Assembly: GCA_005883575.1 (NCBI GenBank)
Contig: VBFH01000023.1
Location: 124,001 to 188,000 of the forward strand
Reading direction: 5' to 3'
Source: Chloroflexota bacterium
GTDB lineage: Bacteria > Chloroflexota > Dormibacteria > Dormibacterales > Dormibacteraceae
DNA: 64,000 nt
A program made the translations under genes and the position numbers. The notes beneath the pieces were generated by a model. It ran no database searches. It saw only the letters and a program-made list of their open reading frames with translations, and had not been told where the DNA came from. The stretch's first letter is position 1, and each line of letters opens with the position of its first letter. Below are positions 50,904 through 58,684 of the stretch, in pieces.

Positions 50904-51025
50904 AGCCTAATTTTCCAGATCGTCCGGTCATGTTGTTGACGCCTCGAAGCAGCGAAGCGCGTGTCGGGATTTTCTGAGCCGCAGGATCGATCAGGCCGCC
51001 TTCAAGGTCGGGAAGTCGATCCGGG

Positions 51026-51067
51026 TCCGCTTTCGGGCTTCAGGCGCCGTGGTGAGGCTGGGAGAAG
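51026..51067 (+). repeat. 42-base imperfect direct repeat, copy 2
   Basis: Second copy of the element at 49971-50012; about 1.05 kb apart in the same orientation. Confidence 0.6.
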
Positions 51068-51076
51068 CTGACAGGG

Positions 51077-51596
51077 TTAACCGCTTGCTTGGTTGTCATA
51101 CGTGAGGTACTGGCCCCGCTGTTGCGCGGCTTTGGCTGAGAGCCGCAGCGGAAATGTCAATAGCGATCGCCAGACCGGATGACGCCACCTCCACCAGCCG
51201 CTCAAGACGTACCCAACGATTACCGGAATGTCTGTCGGCCCTGTGACCTTCACGTCGGGCAATGAACTCGCAACATACGAGCCGCGTTTCCCGGCCTTGA
51301 ATCACGATCGAAGTGGCCATCTTTCTGCTCTCGTTCTCAGGCTTGACGCCTTCATGGGTGGCCATGAAAGGGACCACCGAGGGAAATCCGGCAGCGTTAA
51401 GGCGGAGTCGAAGGTTTACAGCAACCGCCGCGCCAGGCCTCGCATTGGCGAAAACTAGCGGCAGGTTGAGGATCAACCCGTCCGTTGCTGCAAACGAGTA
51501 GCTCCTGGGCTCACCGACGATCTGGAGCTTGCCCCATCGGGCGTTCAGCCACCAGAACGAGCCGATCGTGAACACGAGTACCGCTACGGCTACCAC
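51077..51596 (-). pseudogene. Frameshifted membrane-anchored protein
   Basis: An N-terminal helix (VAVAVLVFTIGSFWWLNARW) and a beta-rich domain (LNLPLVFANARPGAAVAVNLRLRL) run to LVCCEFIAR near residue 110; the sensible continuation (PDVKVTGPTDIPVIVGYV, then GWWRWRHP) is in a different frame from 51262 and ends at 51077. One frameshift therefore separates the parts. No family recognised; it overlaps the next gene upstream by seven bases. Confidence 0.5.
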
Positions 51597-52277
51597 GAGC
51601 GCATAGGTCGCGATTGTGTCGGAGCAAGCGATGCCGCTCCCTTCAACTCGTTCGCTGTTTGCTGAATGTCTTCAAGCACCTCGGCAAGAATCGAGTTGCC
51701 GGTTACTGAAAAGCGCCTTACCACATGAGCCGACGTAGCCACGATGACCAGCGAGCACTCGCGATCGCCAGTACCGAGCCCCGCATCAAAGGGACTCTCC
51801 AACTCTGCACAGAACCAAAGGCCCGACCGAGCGGGTACCACGACCGGCAGCCGATTCTTCAGCGACGGTACTCGTGCGTCGGGAGTCACGTCAACAAACT
51901 GTTTGAAGGTGGCCGCGTCGGGGGTGTCGCCTCCTCCTATGAGGACCATCACGTTGCGTATCGCATCAAGTCGATCCGTATCGTTCAGGAGAGCAAATTC
52001 GATGTCCACTCGCGTCCCGACGAAGTCGTATGCCTTCACGACCCCGATCCGAAGCGGAAGCACAACCTCCAATCTTGGGCTGTCTGCCCCTGGGGTAGCG
52101 CGCGCATCGCCGGGCAGGTCTGGCGTCGGTAACGCTTTGGCTTCGGTGGCTTGTGGCAGAGAGCTTGCCTGTACTTCGACCGTGATGTTTGTGGTCGCGT
52201 GGAAGGAGCTTGATGGCCACCTGCATTTTCTCGGCCACCATTGCTTTGATGAGCGCGGCGTCGACTAGGGCACTCAT
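51590..52277 (-). pseudogene. Hypothetical protein, probably frameshifted near its 5' end
   Basis: The main frame (51590-52072) encodes 160 residues of a beta-rich domain with VPARSGLWFCAELESPFDAG. Upstream in that frame is FHATTNITVEVQASSLP with no start, while ATG 52277 begins MSALVDAALIKAMVAEKM in another frame. Joining them gives one protein of about 225 residues. The domain resembles that of the adjacent gene, so the pair may be related. No family assigned. Confidence 0.45.
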
Positions 52278-52422
52278 CGAATCGGAGCTTAGCTGCTAAG
52301 CCTCACGCAGACCGTCTTAACCCGCACTTAGCGCGCAACGGTTAGCCGCCATCACGCGGCGCAATCGCACACTGAAGCGCCGTCCCCGAATACGAGTCGT
52401 CTACCACGGCTGAGGCGCATCA
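52278..52422. other. Island right end, gene-free
   Basis: 145 bases between the last island frame and the right attachment repeat. No gene or motif that I can support. Confidence 0.4.
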
Positions 52423-52467
52423 CTGCGGAGCAAGAGGCAGCAAGTTCGATTCTTGCCAGGCGCACCA
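52423..52467 (+). repeat. attR: 45-bp copy of the tRNA-Arg 3' half
   Basis: Exact copy of 42711-42755 (anticodon loop to CCA). No 5' half precedes it, so it cannot fold as a tRNA and marks the right end of the island. Confidence 0.9.
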
Positions 52468-52630
52468 CCGTGCACTCGGCCACGGTCGGAATGAAGACAT
52501 TGGCCGCTCCGGGCGTTCCGCAAGCTGCCTGGCGGAGAGGTAGTCCAGGCCCCCAACCTGTTTCTGAGATAGATGGGTGGCGCGCGGCCGCGCCTATCCC
52601 AAATTCAAAGAAGGGGGTGGCCACAACAAT

Positions 52631-52801
52631 ATGTTGGTCGCACTCATTGTGTTGGTTCTGCTTCTGCTGATCTTAGGTGGAGGCGGATTCCTGAGCGCGT
52701 CGCTAAACATTCTGTGGTGGATCCTGATCATCGGTCTCGTTCTTTGGGTGCTCGGATTCTTCTTCCGGAGCGCAGAGGGCGGCCGCTGGTACCGCTGGTA
52801 G
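52631..52801 (+). CDS. Small hydrophobic membrane protein
   Basis: 56 residues, two helices: LVALIVLVLLLLILGGGGFL and LWWILIIGLVLWVLGFFF, then a hydrophilic SAEGGRWYRW tail. GAAGGGGGTGG precedes ATG 52631. Similar tiny hydrophobic proteins (Lmo0937-like) are common and of unknown role. First gene outside the island. Confidence 0.6.
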   Translation: MLVALIVLVLLLLILGGGGFLSASLNILWWILIIGLVLWVLGFFFRSAEGGRWYRW

Positions 52802-52858
52802 CACGCGCCTCGCCAGGCAGCGAGTGCTTGCGGTAGGGCAGGCACTCGCTTCGTTTTT

Positions 52859-53800
52859 TCAGGTTCCTGTGAAGTACTGCTCCAGCCCGGTCCGGAGCGC
52901 GCCCGCGATCCGCGCCTGGCCCGATACGGCCGCCGCCAGCTTCGCCTCGTCTGGGTTGGTCAGGAACAATGGCTCGACCAGCGCACCCGGCATCCGGCTT
53001 GGATTGTCAACCCACCCTGCGGCCGTCGGCCCCAGCTCGATCAGGTGACCGTACGTGCTGCCCGACGGCGTCAGCGCCGGCGCCGCAAGCTGATCGTCCG
53101 CCCAGACTCCCCGGTCCGAGCTGCCCAACGCAGTGACCAGCGCGCCCTGCAGGGCCGTCGCAAGGCGCTTGCTCTGCGACGCGAACGTGCGAGCGGGGTC
53201 ATAGAACGTCTCTGTGCCGCCGACCGACGAATCGTCGAATGCGTCGAAATGGATTGACAGCAGAACCGAGGCTCCGGCCGCGTTGGCGCACGCCGCGCGC
53301 GTGACCAGGTCGCGGTGCACGGCCGACGCCGTGAGGGCACCTGAGATCGAATCACTGGCTGACAGCTTCGCCACCGATGAATCGGCGATTCGAGACATGA
53401 CCACGCGGTAACCGTCGGCCCGCAGCATCACCGTCAGCCGGGTGGCGACGGCCAGGGTCAGGTCCTTCTCGAGAACCTGCACGCCGGCGGTCGCTCCCAC
53501 CACGCCGGGATCCAGACCGCCATGGCCGGGGTCGAGAAACACGGTCTTGCCGGAGCGGCCGGCGGTAGGCGCGAAGCTCATGCAAGCCCCCGGCTGGAGC
53601 CCGCTCATCGCTATTTGCGTGGCCACGGGCGCGGATCCCTGGGCGCCCTTGAAGATCAACGCTGAGCGACCGGCAATCACCGCCAGGGCAGACGTCAGCA
53701 CGAGCGCGAGCAATAGCGCTGTGCGAAACAAGGGCGATGACCCCTGCCGGCGCCGAGTGCGGGGTGCGACGTGGCCAGCTTTTGCGATCGGCCCGGCCAT
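52859..53800 (-). CDS. N-acetylmuramoyl-L-alanine amidase (Amidase_3)
   Basis: 313 residues. An N-terminal membrane/signal segment near 25-45 is followed by the Amidase_3 domain: FLDPGHGGLDPG near 88, LEKDL near 110 (zinc Glu), LLSIHFDA near 182 and LVEPLFLTNPDE near 275 (catalytic Glu). It hydrolyses the bond between MurNAc and L-Ala in peptidoglycan, outside the membrane. No wall-binding domain is present. Confidence 0.9.
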   Translation of the reverse strand: MAGPIAKAGHVAPRTRRRQGSSPLFRTALLLALVLTSALAVIAGRSALIFKGAQGSAPVATQIAMSGLQPGACMSFAPTAGRSGKTVFLDPGHGGLDPGVVGATAGVQVLEKDLTLAVATRLTVMLRADGYRVVMSRIADSSVAKLSASDSISGALTASAVHRDLVTRAACANAAGASVLLSIHFDAFDDSSVGGTETFYDPARTFASQSKRLATALQGALVTALGSSDRGVWADDQLAAPALTPSGSTYGHLIELGPTAAGWVDNPSRMPGALVEPLFLTNPDEAKLAAAVSGQARIAGALRTGLEQYFTGT

Positions 53801-53837
53801 TTTAGTTCCGTAACTGGAACCGCCACCTACCCCAGCG

Positions 53838-54482
53838 CTACTTGATCCGGCTGTTCTCCGATGACGCCACGTTCTTCGCCGCCCCGGAATCCAGATTCAC
53901 CGCGGCCAGGATCACCATGAACGACTTGTTCTGCCAGACGGCGATGTAGAAGAACTGGTTCCCGATCGGCTCGATCAGGGTGATGGAGTTGGCGGTCAGG
54001 CCGGTCTTGGTCCCTTCCTGCACCGCCGCGCCACCGCCGGCTTTGAGCTGAGAGGCGCTGAACCCAAGTATCGACTCGTTGTTGTAGCCCGCGGCGGCGC
54101 TCTTTTCGTCCCTGAACTGGATGACGAAGTTCACGACCAGCTTGTACGTGGCGGCGCCGATGTCGGCGCTGTTGCTCTTGATCGCGGCGCAATGTGCAGC
54201 GCTGTCCGTGTAGATCGCGGCGTAGCCCCCTTTCGCCCCCTTGCTCTTGGCCGCGTCCCACTCCTTGGTCATGGACTGTGCGGTATTCGGATCGGGCGTC
54301 TGCTCGCTCTTGATGAAGTTGGCGATGTCGCCGGTGAGATCACACTTGACCATTCCTGCCGGCAGGTCCCCCTTCTGCACCGCGACTCTGGACACGGTGG
54401 GTCCCTGAGATGTAGGCGACGCCCCGCCGCAAGCGGCGAGCATGAGCACGGCGAGCAGAATCGGAATCGAAGTCCTGGGCAT
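53838..54482 (-). CDS. Putative lipoprotein, paralogue of the one at 42002
   Basis: 214 residues. Lipobox LMLAAC near 13-18, then a Ser/Pro linker and a domain with the same succession of segments as the lipoprotein at 42002-42634 (GDLPAGM, KEWDAAKSKG, YTDSAAHCAAI, FVIQFRDEKSAAAGY, IEPIGNQFFYIAVW). ATG 54482 is six bases after TAGCCT. Function unknown. Confidence 0.75.
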   Translation of the reverse strand: MPRTSIPILLAVLMLAACGGASPTSQGPTVSRVAVQKGDLPAGMVKCDLTGDIANFIKSEQTPDPNTAQSMTKEWDAAKSKGAKGGYAAIYTDSAAHCAAIKSNSADIGAATYKLVVNFVIQFRDEKSAAAGYNNESILGFSASQLKAGGGAAVQEGTKTGLTANSITLIEPIGNQFFYIAVWQNKSFMVILAAVNLDSGAAKNVASSENSRIK

Positions 54483-54488
54483 CGGTTC

Positions 54489-54494
54489 AGGCTA
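54489..54494 (-). promoter_or_regulatory. -10 element TAGCCT
   Basis: TAGCCT on the minus strand six bases before ATG 54482. Confidence 0.4.
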
Positions 54495-54521
54495 CCAGCG
54501 GGGTCGGCGATCGCTGCCCGC

Positions 54522-55337
54522 TTAAAAGAAGATCGTCTGGCGGCGAGGCCGAAGCTGGTTGACCGCCGTCTGGATCCACTCCCTGACCTGCTCGCTCAGC
54601 TCGAGGACGAGGCGGGCGTCGCCGGCCGCCTCGGGGCCGTGGTGAGCGACCTCGATCGGTTTGCCGAAGGCGATGAACCACTTCGACGGCAGCGGGATCA
54701 TCCCGCCCAGGCCGAGCCAAGGAAAAGTTGGCGTGATCGGCAGGTTCGGGAGCCCGAGCAGTCGCGCGAGCGGCTGCAGGTCGGCCAGCACAGGGTGCAC
54801 CTCCTCCGAGCCGACGACTGCCACCGGGATGATCGGCGCTCCGGTGCGCAGCGCGACTTGCACGAAACCCCCGCGACCGAGGCGGCGAATGCGATAACGG
54901 TCTTGATATCGCTTGGCCGCACCTTTCACGCCCTCAGGAAAGACACCGACCAGCTCGTCGCGTTCGAGCAGGGCGGTCGCGTTGTCGGGATGAGCCAGCA
55001 CGTTGCCGGTCTTGACCAGGAGCATGTTGGTGAAGGGAACGGCAAACGCCCAGTCCACCACGAGCATCCGCGCATGCCGCGGCTGTGGATGCTCGGCGAC
55101 GATCGCCGTCCGGATCATTGCACCGTCATAGGGAACGATGCCCGCGTGATTCGCGACCAGCAGCGCGCGTCCATGTCCGGGCACATTGGTCACGCCATCG
55201 ACTTCCACCCGCCAGTAATTGCGATAGAACCAGAGCGCAACCCTGGTGGCGCGCTCGGTGAACTGAGGGTCGAAGCCGAAGCCATCGTTTCGGAGTTCCA
55301 GCTCGTGGCTGGGACTCACAACGCGGAGAGCCCCCAC
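54522..55337 (-). CDS. PlsC-like 1-acylglycerol-3-phosphate acyltransferase
   Basis: 271 residues. The acyltransferase block I ANHAGIVPYDG near 60, block II region TGNVLAH near 110, block III VGVFPEGVKG near 128 and block IV APIIPVAVVGSEE near 165 match the LPLAT family. The catalytic His-Asp spacing is the longer version seen in actinobacterial members. Makes phosphatidic acid or a related lipid at the membrane. GTG 55337 is nine bases after GATAAT. Confidence 0.85.
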   Translation of the reverse strand: MGALRVVSPSHELELRNDGFGFDPQFTERATRVALWFYRNYWRVEVDGVTNVPGHGRALLVANHAGIVPYDGAMIRTAIVAEHPQPRHARMLVVDWAFAVPFTNMLLVKTGNVLAHPDNATALLERDELVGVFPEGVKGAAKRYQDRYRIRRLGRGGFVQVALRTGAPIIPVAVVGSEEVHPVLADLQPLARLLGLPNLPITPTFPWLGLGGMIPLPSKWFIAFGKPIEVAHHGPEAAGDARLVLELSEQVREWIQTAVNQLRPRRQTIFF

Positions 55338-55346
55338 CTCCCGTCA

Positions 55347-55352
55347 ATTATC
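55347..55352 (-). promoter_or_regulatory. -10 element GATAAT
   Basis: GATAAT on the minus strand, preceded by a T (TGATAAT), nine bases before GTG 55337. The same AT-rich patch may carry the divergent xerD promoter (TATCAT at 55349 on the plus strand). Confidence 0.4.
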
Positions 55353-55369
55353 ATGTGCGCGGCCTCGAC

Positions 55370-56296
55370 ATGCCACTCGCCCTGCAGGCCGCTGCGAATG
55401 AATACCTGGGATGGCTTCAGCTCGAAGCCAACCGCAGCCCGAACACGGTCCGCGCCTATAACGCAGAAATTCGCAAGCTGCTCGGATTCCTGGCCGAGCA
55501 CGGCCACTCCCTCGAGGTCGAGCAGCTTCGCCACGAGGATCTGCGCGCCTATCAGCGACATCTCGCCGAACGGCTGAAAAGCCCCGCGTCGCGAGCGAGG
55601 GCGCTGGTTGCGATTCGGTCCTGGCTGCGCTGGATCGCCCGCGAAGGATTGATCGACCACGACCTGTCCAACGGCATCACGCTCCCAAAGCTCGAGCAGC
55701 GCCTGCCCAAACCCATCGATCCCGATGAGCTGACGCGCATGCTCAACGCGTTGCCGAGCGCGACGCTGCTCGAAAAGCGCGATCGAGCTCTGGTCCAGTT
55801 CCTGGTCAGCACGGGTTGCCGGATCTCCGAGGCGCTGGCGCTGGACCGGACCGATTTTCCGCGCTCGGGAAGTCGCCTGGTCGTCACCGGCAAGGGGTCT
55901 AAGCAAAGGAGCGTCTACCTGACGGCCGACGCGCGGGCGGCCATGGAGGACTATCTGACCGCGCGCGAGGACGCCTGCCTGGCGATGTTCATCAACTTCG
56001 ACCGCTCCGCCGGCGACGATCGCGAGCGCAGGCTGACTTCGGCCGGCGCACGTTACATTGTCAAGCAGATCCGCAAGTCGGTCGGCGCCTGGTCGTTCAA
56101 GTCGCCGCACGTCGCGAGGCACACGGCGGCGACGACGCTCCTCGAGGTCACAGGCGGTGACGTGCGGCTCGTGCAAGAGGTGCTTGGGCACGCCAACCTG
56201 AACACGCTGCAGGGCTACACCAAGATCGTCGACAGTCGTAAGCAGGAGGCCTACCGCCTCTACCAGGCGTTCCTCGACGGCAAGAAAAAAGCCTGA
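55370..56296 (+). CDS. xerD: Tyrosine recombinase XerC/XerD-like
   Basis: About 308 residues. N-terminal SAM-like domain (EYLGWLQLEANRSPNTVRAY) and catalytic domain with Arg in GCRISEAL near 150, Lys in GKGSKQR near 173, HVARH near 247 (HxxR), GHANLNT near 270 and Tyr in LQGYTKI near 280. All five catalytic positions are present. Chromosome dimer resolution is the usual role. It lies 2.9 kb outside the tRNA island, so it is not simply its integrase, though it could have helped excision. ATG 55370 preferred over GTG 55355. Confidence 0.87.
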   Translation: MPLALQAAANEYLGWLQLEANRSPNTVRAYNAEIRKLLGFLAEHGHSLEVEQLRHEDLRAYQRHLAERLKSPASRARALVAIRSWLRWIAREGLIDHDLSNGITLPKLEQRLPKPIDPDELTRMLNALPSATLLEKRDRALVQFLVSTGCRISEALALDRTDFPRSGSRLVVTGKGSKQRSVYLTADARAAMEDYLTAREDACLAMFINFDRSAGDDRERRLTSAGARYIVKQIRKSVGAWSFKSPHVARHTAATTLLEVTGGDVRLVQEVLGHANLNTLQGYTKIVDSRKQEAYRLYQAFLDGKKKA

Positions 56297-56319
56297 AGAC
56301 CGCCGGCACCGCCGGGATT

Positions 56320-56325
56320 TAGTAT
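56320..56325 (+). promoter_or_regulatory. -10 element TAGTAT
   Basis: TAGTAT six bases before GTG 56332; it rules out the TTG directly after it as start. Confidence 0.45.
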
Positions 56326-56331
56326 TTGCCC

Positions 56332-56730
56332 GTGACCCAGTTGAAGGACGCCAAGCTTCTCCAGGGCATTCCCGAGTCGGAGATCCGTTCCATCGAGAAG
56401 CAGGTCAAGACCGTTCGGCACCCCGCCGGACACGAGATCGTGCTCCGGGGTGAAGGCGGGGTCGGCTTCATGATCATCAAGGACGGCTCGGTCAGTGTGA
56501 AGACAGTCAAGGGCAGGACCCGAAAGCTCGGGCCCGGAGACTCGTTCGGGGAGATGGCTCTCCTCGACCATGAGGGGCGCAGCGCGACCATCACCGCAGA
56601 CACCGACGTCACCCTGGCGAGCATCCCGGAGTGGAACTTCAAGCCTTTCCTGAAGGAGCACCCCGAGGTCGCCTATCGCCTTCTCCAGACCTTGAGCCGC
56701 CGCATCCGCCAGGCGGAAGCGGACGAATAA
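56332..56730 (+). CDS. Cyclic-nucleotide-binding-domain protein
   Basis: About 132 residues forming one cNMP-binding beta-barrel: AKLLQGIPESEIRSIEKQ, GEGGVGFMIIKDGSVSV near 40 and the phosphate-binding cassette PGDSFGEMALLDHEGRSATI near 65. There is no DNA-binding domain, unlike Crp/Fnr. Probably a small sensor or regulatory subunit. Divided from xerD by 35 bases but with its own promoter. Confidence 0.85.
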   Translation: MTQLKDAKLLQGIPESEIRSIEKQVKTVRHPAGHEIVLRGEGGVGFMIIKDGSVSVKTVKGRTRKLGPGDSFGEMALLDHEGRSATITADTDVTLASIPEWNFKPFLKEHPEVAYRLLQTLSRRIRQAEADE

Positions 56731-56974
56731 CGTACCGGCCCGCTAGGCCGGCTCGGTGCGGTTCGGCCAGACGGATTAGAAGTGCGTGTGGGTCCGCCGG
56801 CCCAGCAGGATCGATGCGCTCTGGGCAATCTTCTGACCCATGCGACGGCCCATCACCTCGTCGTTGTAGGCAGCGCCCAGCCGCCGTCGACGAATCCGCT
56901 GCGGGTGTCCTCGTCGGGGCGGCCGGGCGCCTGCATTACGCCGTCGAGCGTCAGGCTGCAAACGACGCTGAGAT

Positions 56975-57481
56975 TCACGCCGACAGGCTGCTGATCACCA
57001 GACGCGCAATCTCTGCCGAGGCGTTGAAGTCCTGCGTCAATCGGTTCTTGGTCAGCGCGAAAGAGATCCCGGTCGCCGTGTCGCCGAAGGCGAAGCTGCC
57101 GCCGACGCCACCCACGCCGAAAGCGCTTGCCGGGTCCTGCGGCGCACGCCCGGGGACCCCGATCGCGTATCCAAGCGCCCAAGTGGTCGGCATTCCGAAG
57201 ATCTCGTCGACGCCGGAGACCGGCGCGCTCGTCGCCTCATGCAGGCGGGCTGGAGAGACGAGACGAACGCCGTCAACGTCGCCGATCAGCGCTGCGTACA
57301 TGCGCGCGATGGCGCGGGCCGACCTCTTGCCTCCGGCCTGGATGTCGGCGCCCAGCGTGTCTGGGCGATTGCCGAATGCCGCGTTGGGCATCAGCGACAT
57401 CGGCGTCGCCTTGAACATCGGAAGGTCGGGCGGCATGGCCGGCATCTGGAAATCGGCAGGCATCGGAGCGTCCTCAAGCAC
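56975..57481 (-). pseudogene. C-terminal fragment of a beta-lactamase-family serine hydrolase
   Basis: 168 residues matching only the last third of class-C-like hydrolases/esterases: RAIARMYAALIGDVDGVRLVSP near 57, LGYAIGVPG near 105 and FGVGGVGGSFAFGD near 125 (the HxG/GGxG region). The SxxK and YxN active-site blocks that should lie upstream are absent from all frames that I can read. So the gene is truncated. A short basic frame after the stop is unsupported. Confidence 0.6.
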
Positions 57482-57579
57482 GTTGGAGGTTTCGCGTCTT
57501 GATCTTGCTCATAGTCTTTTAGACGATAAGCGCCCACCAAACTCACCGCTCGGGCGGCAGTCGCTGTCACCAAAAGACG

Positions 57580-57607
57580 AAAGCCGGGCTCGCAAGAGAC
57601 CGGCTTT
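57580..57607 (-). terminator. Rho-independent terminator
   Basis: AAAGCCGG and CCGGCTTT with a 12-base loop, followed on the minus strand by CGTCTTTTGG and on the plus strand by TGTTTC. It lies 16 bases beyond the stop of the gene at 57623. Confidence 0.6.
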
Positions 57608-57622
57608 TGTTTCTGCTCCGGT

Positions 57623-57937
57623 TTACTCGTCCTCGATCTGGTTGTACATGAGGCTGTCCTGGATCTCGTAGAGAGCGTCCATGGCCTCCATCACCGAGGC
57701 CGGCTTGGCCTGGGCAAGCACGGTCACCTCGGGAGACTCCTCGATGACCTTGTTGATCGCGACCGAGAGCACGGGCGGCATCTGCCGCTGGTCGGCGAGG
57801 TTCAGCATCTCGAGCTCGTTCAGGAGCTTGTCGATGTAGTGCATCTTGTTGCGGCGCGCGTACTTGGCCCGCTGGATCCGCCGCTCCCGAGCGGTCATGT
57901 GCTCGATGGCGCGGCTTGCCTGCTTGATCATGGGCAT
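57623..57937 (-). CDS. Conserved-looking helical protein of unknown function
   Basis: 104 residues, highly charged helices: IEHMTARERRIQRAKYARRNKMHYIDKLLNELEML, then PPVLSVAINKVIEESPEVTVLAQAKPASVMEAMDALYEIQDSLM. No membrane segment or known motif. ATG 57937 has AAAAAGGG upstream, a clear TTGACA/TAAACT promoter and a terminator, so it is a free-standing, probably well-expressed gene. Function not assigned. Confidence 0.7.
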   Translation of the reverse strand: MPMIKQASRAIEHMTARERRIQRAKYARRNKMHYIDKLLNELEMLNLADQRQMPPVLSVAINKVIEESPEVTVLAQAKPASVMEAMDALYEIQDSLMYNQIEDE

Positions 57938-57961
57938 ACCCTTTTTCTCCTCCGCGCATCT

Positions 57962-57989
57962 AGTTTAGGGCGCAGGCGCCTTTTGTCAA
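57962..57989 (-). promoter_or_regulatory. Sigma70-type promoter TTGACA-N16-TAAACT
   Basis: On the minus strand TTGACA (57984-57989) and TAAACT (57962-57967) with a 16-base spacer, in front of the gene at 57937. It is one of the few full -35/-10 promoters here. The neighbouring AACGA...TCGTT repeat may be an operator. Confidence 0.55.
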
Positions 57990-58054
57990 GAACGACCTGT
58001 AATAAATCGTTTTAGCCTGTGCTAGAGTGCCGACAGCGACCGGATGTTGGCCTC

Positions 58055-58684
58055 ATGATCGCCGGCCGTTCAACGCGCATGGAAATCCTCGAGCTTTTGC
58101 GGCGCAGGGGTCGCTGCAGCGCGGAAACCATCGCCATCGACCTCGACCTGACCCCCAACGCCATCCGCCAGCACCTAACGAACCTCGAGCGCGATGGCCT
58201 GGTCGTGAGCCAACCCGAGCGGAGCGGCCGCGGCCGGCCCGCCCTCCTGTTCGGCCTGACCGAACGCGCTGACGCTGTCTTCCCCAAGCGCTACGGCCAG
58301 CTCGCGACGATGGTCCTCCAGGAGGTCCAGGAGATCGGCGGCCCGGAGGCGCTCGATGAGGTCTTCGCCCGCGTCGCCGCCCGTCACGCCGGCGCGATCG
58401 AGAGGGACTTCGAGGGCCTCGACTTCGACGAGAAGATGCGGCGAGTCGTCTCCTGGATCGGGCGCGCGGGCACGCTGGCCGAGCAGTCGGAAAGCCCCGA
58501 GGGCGTCAAGGTGACGATCCACAACTGCCCGTTCCGGAACACCGCCCTAAAGTTCCCGCAGGTCTGCACAATCACGCCGCAGCTCATCTCCCGACTGACT
58601 GGCGCAGCCGTCTCGCAATCGAACTCGATCCACCGCCGCGATCCTTACTGCTCCTTTGTCGTCCAGCGCCCTCCCGACTCTTAG
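58055..58684 (+). CDS. SufR-like Fe-S cluster regulator (ArsR-type HTH)
   Basis: About 209 residues. The N-terminal winged HTH (MEILELLRRRGRCSAETIAIDLDLTPNAIRQHLTNLERDGLV) is followed by a helical middle and a C-terminal Cys region HNCPF, PQVC and DPYCSF, matching the three Fe-S ligands of SufR. SufR represses suf genes when holding a cluster. No suf genes follow here; instead nnrE overlaps by 29 bases. ATG 58055 is the best start; a TAGAGT hexamer lies at 58023. Confidence 0.8.
   Translation: MIAGRSTRMEILELLRRRGRCSAETIAIDLDLTPNAIRQHLTNLERDGLVVSQPERSGRGRPALLFGLTERADAVFPKRYGQLATMVLQEVQEIGGPEALDEVFARVAARHAGAIERDFEGLDFDEKMRRVVSWIGRAGTLAEQSESPEGVKVTIHNCPFRNTALKFPQVCTITPQLISRLTGAAVSQSNSIHRRDPYCSFVVQRPPDS

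Larger units (their letters stand above)
42711..52467. mobile_element. Degraded genomic island integrated in tRNA-Arg(GCG)
   Basis: About 9.7 kb bounded by the 45-base duplication of a tRNA 3' half, the usual footprint of tyrosine-recombinase integration. It carries an excisionase-like HTH gene, a serine recombinase fragment, frameshifted genes, orphan small proteins and long gene-free stretches, in contrast to the tightly overlapped operons on both sides. No intact integrase is seen, so it is probably no longer mobile. Confidence 0.85.

Noticed and set aside
52352-52624. Minus-strand 90-codon frame containing LARIELAASCS
   Set aside because: That peptide is the reverse translation of the tRNA-Arg 3' half at the right attachment site, a frequent false gene.
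54192-55577. A 461-codon plus-strand frame
   Set aside because: It overlaps three recognised genes in other frames (lipoprotein, PlsC-like, xerD) and shows no motif.
55370-56296. XerD-like recombinase as the island integrase
   Set aside because: It lies 2.9 kb beyond the right repeat among core genes, has its own probable promoter and the length and motifs of chromosomal XerC/D. I could not exclude a role in excision but there is no positional support.
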